Shown here piece by piece: positions 9,544-16,555 of a stretch of DNA of 53,923 bases. The stretch comes from an uncultured Pseudomonadota bacterium (lineage in GTDB: Bacteria; Pseudomonadota; Alphaproteobacteria; RF32; CAG-239). The DNA lies in NCBI GenBank assembly GCA_949298065.1, contig CASFUZ010000007.1, positions 1 through 53,923 on the forward strand, in the 5' to 3' direction. The notes under the pieces were generated by a model. That model was not told the origin of the DNA. It saw only the letters and a program-made list of their open reading frames with translations, and made no database searches. The first letter of the stretch is position 1. Each line of letters starts with the position of its first letter. The position numbers and the translations under genes are program-made.

Positions 9544-10107
9544 TTACTTACTGAAATTCTTATGTTTTGCCAATGCCTTATAGAACAGAGGCAAAAGTTC
9601 TTCAGTCATCAGGTCAAACCGAAGAGCAATCAGACAGAAACACAAAACGACATCATAGTCATAATCAACATCGTTTTGCTTTTCCAACATAGCCTCAAAG
9701 ACTTGCCGAATATCCTTCTTTTCACCGCGTCCGACATAAATAGCATCAGATAACAAGGCCAAATACGGACGTGCTTCTCTTCTGGCTGTATTGCGAATAA
9801 AGTTTGTCAACTCGTCTTGCCAATATCTTTTTAGCTCAACAAACTCAACTGACAACAAAAATTCCAATACTTCAGGATCCAGCTCCTTGTCTGCATACAA
9901 CTCGTGCCACAAACCGGCATAACCGGACATTGTTGGCTCATTTGCGAGCAACAAAACACTCAGTTTTGGGTCCTTATAAATGTCCACAAAATGCTTATAA
10001 GCATCTTCATCGGCATTATAACCCACATCTTCTAAGACACCTGTTGGAATAAATCTACCGCTCATTGCCTTCCATAGGTCAACGCGGGCTTCTTGCATTC
10101 TATCCAT
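9544..10107 (-). CDS. Protein of unknown function, paralogue of the adjacent downstream gene
   Basis: A 187-residue soluble helical protein with no recognised family. It shares an LWKAMSGRFIP start, a DVGY segment, IYKDP and a C-terminal YDVVLCFCLIAL plus LALAKHKNF with its neighbour, so both come from one ancestral gene. The open frame extends to a TTG at 10113; I use the ATG two codons inside, and another ATG at 10098 would align best with the neighbour's LWKAM start. It lies downstream of hppA on the same strand but after a clear terminator, so it probably has its own promoter in the AT-rich 10114-10200 stretch. Confidence 0.6.
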   Translation of the reverse strand: MDRMQEARVDLWKAMSGRFIPTGVLEDVGYNADEDAYKHFVDIYKDPKLSVLLLANEPTMSGYAGLWHELYADKELDPEVLEFLLSVEFVELKRYWQDELTNFIRNTARREARPYLALLSDAIYVGRGEKKDIRQVFEAMLEKQNDVDYDYDVVLCFCLIALRFDLMTEELLPLFYKALAKHKNFSK

Positions 10108-10203
10108 AAGCAAAATTTTTTTGGTTAAACAATATATCTAAAAAAATATCAAACGAGCCATCACCATAAAACTTTTGTCCAAAAATGTCAACTTCTGTTT
10201 TGC

Positions 10204-10243
10204 TAAAAAAATCCCCTGAACATCAAATCAGTTCAGAGGATTT
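10204..10243 (-). terminator. Rho-independent terminator of hppA
   Basis: On the minus strand a 13-bp stem AAATCCTCTGAAC / GTTCAGGGGATTT (one G-U type mismatch) ends in a run of seven Ts, 20 bases after the hppA stop codon. Confidence 0.8.
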
Positions 10244-10263
10244 CTTAAGCGTTTAACTAAGCC

Positions 10264-12693
10264 CTAGTCCATCTTTTTCGGTTCAATACGCATTCCGTAG
10301 AAAGATCTGCGAACAAAATACAAACCAATCACGAAGAATACGATACCCAAGCCGACAGACACACAACGCGGCGCTGCAACGGCCATTTCAACAGCCAACA
10401 GACCAAACAACGTTGTAAACTTAATAATCGGGTTAAGCGCAACCGAAGAAGTGTCTTTGTATGGGTCGCCGACCGTATCACCGACAACGGCAGCCGCATG
10501 CAAAGCCGAACCTTTTTCGTGCAAGTCAACTTCAACCACCTTCTTAGCGTTATCCCATGCGCCACCGGCATTAGCCATATACAGAGCTTGGAACAAACCA
10601 AAGACCGCAATGGAAATCAAATAACTTGCAAACAATGTCGCATCAAAGCAAGCAAAAGCAATCGTAAATGAGAAGATTACGATAAAGATGTTAAGCATAC
10701 CTTTCTGCGCATAGATGGTGCAGATTTTAACCACGCTCTTAGAATCTTCAATTGAAGCTGCTTTATTCGTATCCAGCTTAATATGCTCTTTAATATAGTT
10801 AACAGCACGATAAGCACCGGTAGAAACGGCCTGCATGGAAGCACCCGAGAACCAGTAAATAACCGTGCCGCCCAAAATCAGACCAAACAAAACATTCGGG
10901 TCTAACAAATTAAGCTGCAAGTTCAAAAGCAAGATGATAGAGAAAATCATCGTGGTTGCGCCGATAACCGCCGTACCGATGAGCACGGGCTTAGCTGTTG
11001 CTTTGAACGTATTTCCGGCTGAGTCATTCTCTTCCAACAATTGCTTGCCTTGTTCAAAGTTGGGCTTAAAGCCATATTCTTTTTCAATCTCTTTATCAAT
11101 GCCTTTAACACCTTCAATCTGAGACAACTCAAACACAGATTGTGCATTATCGGTAACCGGACCATAAGAGTCTACGGCAATCGTAACCGGTCCCATTCCG
11201 AGCATACCGAAAGCCACCAAACCGAAAGCAAATACGGTCGGATAAACCATATAAGCATCAAGTCCTGTACGTGCGGTAAAGAAGGCAACAACCATCAAGC
11301 CGACCATAACCAAGCCCTGCCAAAAAGCAGAGAAGTTACCGGCAACGATACCTGAAATAATATTCAGAGAAGCCCCGGCCTCGCGGCTGGCATTAACAAT
11401 TTCCTCAACATGCTTTGACTTGGAAGAAGTAAAGATTTTGGTAAATTCCGGAATCAAAGCAGCAGCTAAAGTACCGCAAGAGATGATAACCGAAAGCTTC
11501 CACCACAAATCAGCACCCATATCACCAATCATCACATAAGAAACACCGAAGGTAACCAAGATAGACAAGATTGAAGTCAACCAAATCAGACTGGTTAAAG
11601 GTGTTTCAAAGTTAAAGGATTCGCGGTTGCCGAAAATCATTTTAGAAACTTTGTTGTTCAACATATAAGAAACAACGGAAGTAATAATCATCAAAACGCG
11701 CATTGCAAAGATCCAAACGATCAAACGCGCCTGAATATCAATACCGCCGGCCATCAAGGTCAAATCACCGTTCGGGGCATACATCATACCCGCGCCCAAA
11801 ACAATAAAGCTGATGAGAGCCACACCGGTAACGCCATAAGTTTCAAAACCATCGGCAGTCGGGCCGACAGAGTCGCCGGCATTATCACCGGTACAGTCTG
11901 CAATCACACCAGGGTTACGCGCATCATCTTCATCAATTTTGAAAATAATCTTCATCAAGTCAGCACCAATATCAGCAATCTTGGTAAAGATACCACCGCA
12001 AATACGCAAAGCAGAAGCACCGAGCGATTCGCCGATAGCAAAACCGACAAAGCAAGCGCCTGCACTAGCTCTGTCCACAAAGAGCAAAATAGCAATCATC
12101 ATAATCAGCTCAACGCAAATCAGCAAAACGCCGATAGACATACCGGAGCGCAAAGGCAAGCTCATAACGGAGAATGGCTTAGCCTTCAAAGAATCAAAAG
12201 CTGTGCGAGAGTTTGCATAAGTATTGATTCTCATACCAAACCATGCGACCGAGAAAGAACCCAAAATACCCAAAATAGACCAAGCCAAAATGGTCAAAAC
12301 CTTCGGCAGTGGCGTTGCATTCAAATAAAAGAAATAATAAAAGATGCAAGCCGCAATAAAGATTTCCAACAAGACCAGAAGTTTAGCTTGTTGCTTCATA
12401 TAAGTTTTGCAGGTTTCATAAATTGTTTCAGACACATTAAGCATCAACTTATGTGCCGGCATACCCTTAATTTTAACAAATTCATAAAAACCAAAGAGCA
12501 TACCTAAAATACAGATTCCCATACCGTAAAACAAAAGCTGGGAACCGGTTGTCGCATAGCCCCAAATATTGTAGCTGACATCCAACATCGGAATATTCAG
12601 GTCAATTTCGGAAGCAGCTGCCCCATGAACAAGGGCAAACATAACCGCCAACGTCATCAACATAACATTGCCGATTTTCTTAAATGCTGTCAT
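10264..12693 (-). CDS. hppA: Membrane-bound proton-translocating pyrophosphatase
   Basis: An 809-residue integral membrane pyrophosphatase that couples PPi hydrolysis to ion pumping across the inner membrane. The catalytic acidic motifs are clear: DARNPGVIADCTGDNAGD followed by SVGPTADGFETYG, and near the C-terminus VVGDTVGDPYKDTSS-x-x-LNP. About sixteen hydrophobic segments are visible. The GNTFKATAK segment has Lys at the position that separates K+-independent (Lys) from K+-dependent (Ala) enzymes. The TGDNAGDSVGPTADGFETYG form differs from the common VGDNVGDCAGMAADLFETY, so it may belong to a divergent subgroup; the ion pumped (H+ or Na+/H+) is not certain. The N-terminus has a signal-like segment ending AAAS. 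AAGGAT precedes the ATG. Confidence 0.93.
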   Translation of the reverse strand: MTAFKKIGNVMLMTLAVMFALVHGAAASEIDLNIPMLDVSYNIWGYATTGSQLLFYGMGICILGMLFGFYEFVKIKGMPAHKLMLNVSETIYETCKTYMKQQAKLLVLLEIFIAACIFYYFFYLNATPLPKVLTILAWSILGILGSFSVAWFGMRINTYANSRTAFDSLKAKPFSVMSLPLRSGMSIGVLLICVELIMMIAILLFVDRASAGACFVGFAIGESLGASALRICGGIFTKIADIGADLMKIIFKIDEDDARNPGVIADCTGDNAGDSVGPTADGFETYGVTGVALISFIVLGAGMMYAPNGDLTLMAGGIDIQARLIVWIFAMRVLMIITSVVSYMLNNKVSKMIFGNRESFNFETPLTSLIWLTSILSILVTFGVSYVMIGDMGADLWWKLSVIISCGTLAAALIPEFTKIFTSSKSKHVEEIVNASREAGASLNIISGIVAGNFSAFWQGLVMVGLMVVAFFTARTGLDAYMVYPTVFAFGLVAFGMLGMGPVTIAVDSYGPVTDNAQSVFELSQIEGVKGIDKEIEKEYGFKPNFEQGKQLLEENDSAGNTFKATAKPVLIGTAVIGATTMIFSIILLLNLQLNLLDPNVLFGLILGGTVIYWFSGASMQAVSTGAYRAVNYIKEHIKLDTNKAASIEDSKSVVKICTIYAQKGMLNIFIVIFSFTIAFACFDATLFASYLISIAVFGLFQALYMANAGGAWDNAKKVVEVDLHEKGSALHAAAVVGDTVGDPYKDTSSVALNPIIKFTTLFGLLAVEMAVAAPRCVSVGLGIVFFVIGLYFVRRSFYGMRIEPKKMD

Positions 12694-12979
12694 ATCCTTA
12701 TCCTTAATAAAGTTAATCCAAAAGTTGATAAAGTTAGCTTATAACCGAGTATTCAGACTTTCAAGTCATAAGTTAAATTATGAGCAAAAGTCTAGCCTGG
12801 GAATCTAAAGAATCGGTTAAAATTCTTGATGAGATTCGGTTTGCAGCGATTCGTATGGCAGAAAATTAAAAAAATTTTCCACATTATCAAAAATTTTTTT
12901 GTAGAAAAGCATTCCATAAAATGGCATAATTATAACTTGAGATAAGAACATTGGCTGAATTAAGGAAAGGAAGAAAAAA
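12694..12979. other. Divergent intergenic region between hppA and a lipoprotein gene
   Basis: This 286-base AT-rich stretch has no credible gene. It must carry the hppA promoter (minus strand, TTGAAA and TATAAG separated by 15 bases near 12740-12765) and that of the lipoprotein (plus strand, near the ATAATTATAAC at 12926-12936). A small open frame at 12817-13059 on the minus strand overlaps the lipoprotein gene and has no coding character. Confidence 0.5.
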
Positions 12980-13261
12980 ATGAAAAAACTGCTAGCTTTA
13001 GGATTAATGCTTTTGGTCTCTGCCTGCGCTTCCGACCCACAGCCCCAACCGCAACCCAAAGAAACTTACCCTTACGGTATGACTGAAAAAGAATGGAACG
13101 AACTTTCCATCAAAGACAAGGCCCGCATCAGAAGGGACTTCTATTTTTATGAAAAAGGCTCCATAAGTTTTGTTGATCCCCAGATTGAGATAGAAGGAAA
13201 AAAAGAGGTTGTGCCCTATCACTTGCGTACACAAACCCCTCCAAACAAATCAGAAAATTAA
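12980..13261 (+). CDS. Small lipoprotein of unknown function
   Basis: A 93-residue protein with a lipoprotein signal: MKKLLALGLMLLVSAC, the lipobox LVSA-C giving an acylated Cys at residue 16. After cleavage comes a short PQPQPQP linker and a charged domain (YPYGMTEKEWNELSIKDKARIRRDFYFYEKG) of about 70 residues. No known domain is recognised. The sequence EWNELSIKDKARIRRDFYF looks like a single amphipathic helix. A GGAAAGGAAG ribosome site precedes the ATG and a terminator follows directly, so it is a monocistronic gene. It probably sits in the outer membrane (no Asp at +2: Ala follows Cys). Confidence 0.75.
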   Translation: MKKLLALGLMLLVSACASDPQPQPQPKETYPYGMTEKEWNELSIKDKARIRRDFYFYEKGSISFVDPQIEIEGKKEVVPYHLRTQTPPNKSEN

Positions 13262-13266
13262 GCCCT

Positions 13267-13294
13267 AAGCCCTCATAAATGAGGGCTTTTTATT
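13267..13294 (+). terminator. Rho-independent terminator
   Basis: A 9-bp stem AAGCCCTCA / TGAGGGCTT with a TAAA loop is followed by a T-rich tract, six bases after the lipoprotein stop. The A-rich left side is weak, so it mainly serves the plus strand. Confidence 0.85.
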
Positions 13295-13308
13295 TTATAT
13301 ATTTCTAT

Positions 13309-14103
13309 TTAATAAAACTCCACGACCACAATCTCTGGCAAACACCCAAACCGAACCGGCAACAAGCTCGTACCCAAACCACGGCTGACAATCATTTTTT
13401 TGCCATTTTCTTCAATAAAACCACCTTCATATTTTTTACCATATTTTGAAGGCACCAATACAGCACCAAACCACGGCAAAGCGACTTGCCCGCCATGTGT
13501 ATGCCCTGCCAAAGTTAAGAACACATCTTGCGGGATTTCGGGAAAAACATCGGGAGAATGAGTTAGAAACAAGACAGTGTTTTCCGTCGCAGATAATGCC
13601 TTATTTATGTCCGGCTTTCGCGTATTATAATCAGCCAAGCCTACCAAAGAAAAACTCTTTTCGCCCAAAGTTAATTTTCTGTTTTCATTTTCTAAAACGA
13701 CGATTCCGCTATCTTGCAAAACATCTCTTATCTTTTGACCATTTTGCCACCAATCATGGTTTCCCAAAACGCTGACCACACCAAGCGGTGCTTCAAGTTT
13801 TGAAAGTTCTTTAGCAATTTCTTCAATCGGCATAGAAGTTTCAAACTTGTGTCCTTTAACAAAATCACCGCCCAACAAAATCAAATCCGCTTTTTGCTGA
13901 TTTATTTTTTTAACGATTTTTTCAAGCCGCTTTTGATGCCTTGGCGCAATATGAAAATCGCTGGCAAAAGCAATTTTAAGCCCGGACAACTCAGGCTTAG
14001 CCACACGATAAGTTGTAGCTTTCAGCATATTCGGCTCAAACCCGAAAGCCCAAATAGCCAATAGCACACCGAGAATAAACAGCAAAATCAGAATTTTTAT
14101 CAT
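13309..14103 (-). CDS. Membrane-anchored metallophosphoesterase (YkuE/YaeI-like)
   Basis: A calcineurin-type phosphoesterase of 264 residues with an N-terminal membrane anchor (MIKILILLFILGVLLAIWAF). The five metal motifs are visible: SDFHIAP, LLGGDFVKG, LGNHDWW, LTHSPDVF and AGHTHGGQV. Relatives act on phospholipid or nucleotide-sugar phosphoesters; some alphaproteobacterial members may replace LpxH in lipid A synthesis, but that is a guess here. The frame is open to 14250, which would overlap the divergent gene. I chose the ATG at 14103 because GGGA lies before it and the membrane segment begins there. Confidence 0.82.
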   Translation of the reverse strand: MIKILILLFILGVLLAIWAFGFEPNMLKATTYRVAKPELSGLKIAFASDFHIAPRHQKRLEKIVKKINQQKADLILLGGDFVKGHKFETSMPIEEIAKELSKLEAPLGVVSVLGNHDWWQNGQKIRDVLQDSGIVVLENENRKLTLGEKSFSLVGLADYNTRKPDINKALSATENTVLFLTHSPDVFPEIPQDVFLTLAGHTHGGQVALPWFGAVLVPSKYGKKYEGGFIEENGKKMIVSRGLGTSLLPVRFGCLPEIVVVEFY

Positions 14104-14173
14104 TTTTCCCAAATAACAGATGACAATTATTTTCAATCCCCTCATAATACCAACAAAAAAAGGAGACGCAACC

Positions 14174-14731
14174 ATGAAAAATGCACTTATCCTGCACGGC
14201 ATCTGCCCAGAAGAAGAATTTTTCTTTTCCAAATACCCCTCACCGTCCAATGCTTGGTGGTTGCCATGGTTGCAACAGCAGTTTTTGCGTGCCGGTTGGC
14301 AGTGCCAAACGCCGGAACTTCCGCACCCCTACCGCCCGACTTATAATGAATGGAAAGAAACTTTTGAAGCTTTCAAACCCCAAAATCTTTCCATCCTCAT
14401 TGGACACAGCGCCGGTGGCGGATTCGCCATAAAATATTTGCAAGAACACAAACTCAAGCTTGAAAAACTCATTTTAGTCGCTCCTTGGCTGGACCCCGAA
14501 CAAGAATTTGACGACTTTCTGCAAACCGAACTCAAACCGTCAGCCTTAAATAACATAGATGAAATCCATCTCATTTTTTCGGAAGATGATGATGAAGCCG
14601 AACACCAAACCAAGGACAGATTACTGACTGCCTACCCGCAAATCACTTTTCATCATTACCTTAATTTCGGGCATTTTACTACGGGAAAAACCGCTCACAG
14701 CTTTCAAGAACTCTGGAATCTTTGCCGCTAA
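14174..14731 (+). CDS. RBBP9/YdeN-type alpha/beta hydrolase
   Basis: A 185-residue serine hydrolase of the RBBP9/YdeN family. The nucleophile elbow GHSAGGGF is at about residue 92; the acid is likely in the HLIFSEDDDE stretch and the catalytic His in NFGHFTTG near 173. The N-terminal ALILHG strand and WLPWLQQQF helix are typical of the family. Its natural substrate is unknown. The start at 14174 is preferred because AGGAGA precedes it, whereas the open frame to 14120 lacks a ribosome site. It is divergent from the metallophosphoesterase. Confidence 0.8.
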   Translation: MKNALILHGICPEEEFFFSKYPSPSNAWWLPWLQQQFLRAGWQCQTPELPHPYRPTYNEWKETFEAFKPQNLSILIGHSAGGGFAIKYLQEHKLKLEKLILVAPWLDPEQEFDDFLQTELKPSALNNIDEIHLIFSEDDDEAEHQTKDRLLTAYPQITFHHYLNFGHFTTGKTAHSFQELWNLCR

Positions 14732-14772
14732 CAAACTCAAAATTAGCATATAAATTTAATATACTTTGATTG

Positions 14773-14806
14773 TTGACAATTATTATATGTATGATATTAT
14801 ACATAT
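14773..14806 (+). promoter_or_regulatory. Sigma-70-type promoter overlapped by a perfect palindrome
   Basis: TTGACA (14773-14778), 16-base spacer, TATTAT (14795-14800). Across the spacer and the -10 box lies an inverted repeat ATATGTAT-N6-ATACATAT (14785-14806) with eight perfectly paired bases per arm, the layout of a repressor operator. It serves the unknown gene at 14852 and probably the lipoprotein after it. Confidence 0.6.
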
Positions 14807-14851
14807 ATGTATTTTGTAACATATCAAATATAACATATATGGAGAAGTATC

Positions 14852-15424
14852 ATGAAAAAAATAGATAATGTTAAGGAGTTTGTTGAAAAGATAGACAGCT
14901 CCAAAAAGCTCAACCCCAAGGACCTATCTTCCGACCAAGATTTGAGCATCGCCATCATGAACCTCATTTCTATTGAAGAACACTTGGTTTTCTCCGGCGC
15001 AAAAACCAACAAAACCTCTTTCTATGACCTCATCCAAGACATCAGGGAGCTACGCAAAAACCTCATGCAAAAAATCATCCCCTCTTACGAAGGCGAAGTC
15101 TGGTGCATATCCAAACACCTTTTAGCCTCATCCATGCGTTTAATGGAAGTCGGCACCAAGCAACAATCCCTAAACAACAAAGAAGAAGCCTACAAACTCT
15201 TCAATCAGGCCTATGAGCTGTATTGTCTGTTTTGGGGACTTAATATGAACATGTTAAGCGTAGATAGTGTTAAATGGATTGAGGACAAAACCGAAGACAT
15301 CAAAAAGCTCTCTGCAAAAATTGAAAAACAAGACCTCCCCCAAGCACAAGAAAACACATCAAGCGGCGCTCTGTCCAAGATGAAAGCCTTTGTCCGCAAA
15401 GCCGTAGATTGCTGTATTGAATAA
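14852..15424 (+). CDS. Helical protein of unknown function
   Basis: A 190-residue soluble protein without recognisable family. The composition is rich in Lys, Glu, Leu and Ser, with long predicted helices (SSDQDLSIAIMNLISIEEHLVF, FYDLIQDIRELRKNLMQKI, AYKLFNQAYELYCLFWGL) and a basic C-terminus KAFVRKAVDCCIE containing a Cys pair. A strong promoter and palindrome lie upstream, a GGAGAAG ribosome site precedes the ATG, and a CPYC lipoprotein gene follows after 12 bases, so the two are likely one transcript. No signal peptide. It may be a four-helix-bundle-like protein, but I give no function. Confidence 0.65.
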   Translation: MKKIDNVKEFVEKIDSSKKLNPKDLSSDQDLSIAIMNLISIEEHLVFSGAKTNKTSFYDLIQDIRELRKNLMQKIIPSYEGEVWCISKHLLASSMRLMEVGTKQQSLNNKEEAYKLFNQAYELYCLFWGLNMNMLSVDSVKWIEDKTEDIKKLSAKIEKQDLPQAQENTSSGALSKMKAFVRKAVDCCIE

Positions 15425-15436
15425 AGGAGAAGAAAA

Positions 15437-15805
15437 ATGCAAAAATTAACTTTAACTCTTTTTGCTCTGATGATTTTTCTCTGTGGCTGCGATTCTAAGA
15501 CAAAAGAAGTTTCAGCATTAAGTGAGGATAAAATATATTTCTTTTATTACAACGAATGCCCATATTGCCACAATGCCATTGAATATATAGATAAAAAATA
15601 CCCAGAACTAAATATGGCAATGGTCAATATTTATGTCGGCAACGGTTTTGAGCTTTTCAAAGAATGTGGACAAAAGTTTAATCTGGGTAACAACATCGGC
15701 ACACCTTTATTCTGCATGGGAGACAAATACCTCATGGGCTGGTCTGATGCCAATGCCCAAAAGTTTGACAAATATGTTCAGCCATTTCTTAAAACAAACA
15801 AATAA
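15437..15805 (+). CDS. Thioredoxin-fold lipoprotein with CPYC motif
   Basis: A 122-residue lipoprotein: signal MQKLTLTLFALMIFLCGC with the lipobox FLCG-C, then a glutaredoxin-like domain. The redox motif CPYC is near residue 40 (FYYNECPYCHNAIEY), the cis-Pro is in NIGTPLFCMG, and YLMGWSDANAQKF closes the fold. CPYC is the glutaredoxin-type active site, unusual for a surface-anchored protein. It likely acts as a thiol oxidoreductase in the periplasm. AAGGAGA precedes the ATG. Confidence 0.75.
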   Translation: MQKLTLTLFALMIFLCGCDSKTKEVSALSEDKIYFFYYNECPYCHNAIEYIDKKYPELNMAMVNIYVGNGFELFKECGQKFNLGNNIGTPLFCMGDKYLMGWSDANAQKFDKYVQPFLKTNK

Positions 15806-15830
15806 TAAAACAAACTCATAGTATCCTACT

Positions 15831-15860
15831 ATCCCCCCACAACACAGGGGGATTGTTTTT
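15831..15860 (+). terminator. Rho-independent terminator
   Basis: A stem ATCCCCC / GGGGGAT (15831-15837 and 15847-15853) with loop CACAACACA is followed by TGTTTTTAT, 25 bases after the CPYC lipoprotein gene. Confidence 0.7.
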
Positions 15861-15910
15861 ATTTGCAATATCTGCCATTTCTGCTATATATACAAAAAAG
15901 GGGGGGCATT

Positions 15911-16555
15911 ATGGAAGCACAACTACCGGAAAATATCATGCGCAAAGCGGTCAAGGGCATATCATACATCGCCCACCCTCTACGGTTACGCATTTTGGAA
16001 TATTTGGATGTCAATGGCAGTTCGTCTGTTTCAACCATTACCAAAGCTTTGGGGGAAGAACAAGTCATCATCTCACAAAGCCTAAAAAAAATGCGCGAGG
16101 CCAATTTGGTCAAGACCACTCGGCGCGGCATTTTTATATATTACGATATTTGCGAAGAATATCCGGCAAGCATTTTTAGCTGTCTACGCAAACTCTATGC
16201 CTTAATGACCGACAATTTTTATTTTTTGGAAGATGGCATAAAAGCCATTTTACCGTCAGACTATACCATGATGACCGCCAACCGCATCAAACTCTTTGCC
16301 AACTACGACAAAATGCGCATTTTAGAGATTTTGACCTTGCACGGTCCGATGAACGTAACCGATATTATCAACGCAATCGGGAGTCCTCAACTCAAGGTTT
16401 CACAATACTTAAAAAGATTAAAAGATGACGGCTTCGTAACCTCGGAACGTCAAGGTCGTTTTATCATCTATAATATCACACAAGGCGTACACAAAACCTG
16501 CATCCAATGTATTCACAAGCGCTATGATGCCTTAACAGACAAATCCCTATTTTAG
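15911..16555 (+). CDS. Transcriptional regulator with two tandem ArsR-type winged helices
   Basis: This 214-residue protein contains two copies of an ArsR-like winged helix-turn-helix. The first (residues 15-90) reads HPLRLRILEYL ... STITKALGEEQVIISQSLKKMREANLVKTTRRGIFIYYDI; the second (130-205) reads YDKMRILEILTLHGPMN ... QLKVSQYLKRLKDDGFVTSERQGRFIIYNI. Typical ArsR proteins have one and work as dimers, so this is a covalent pseudo-dimer. The metal-binding ELCVCDL motif is missing; the C-terminal CIQC may be a sensor. The ATG at 15911 follows a GGGGGG run that can pair with 16S rRNA; the frame is open to 15863. Its stop overlaps the convergent antiporter end by four bases. Confidence 0.78.
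   Translation: MEAQLPENIMRKAVKGISYIAHPLRLRILEYLDVNGSSSVSTITKALGEEQVIISQSLKKMREANLVKTTRRGIFIYYDICEEYPASIFSCLRKLYALMTDNFYFLEDGIKAILPSDYTMMTANRIKLFANYDKMRILEILTLHGPMNVTDIINAIGSPQLKVSQYLKRLKDDGFVTSERQGRFIIYNITQGVHKTCIQCIHKRYDALTDKSLF

Noticed and set aside
12817..13059. 80-codon frame on the minus strand upstream of hppA
   Set aside because: It overlaps the lipoprotein gene on the other strand, has low-complexity Phe/Ser content and no ribosome site.
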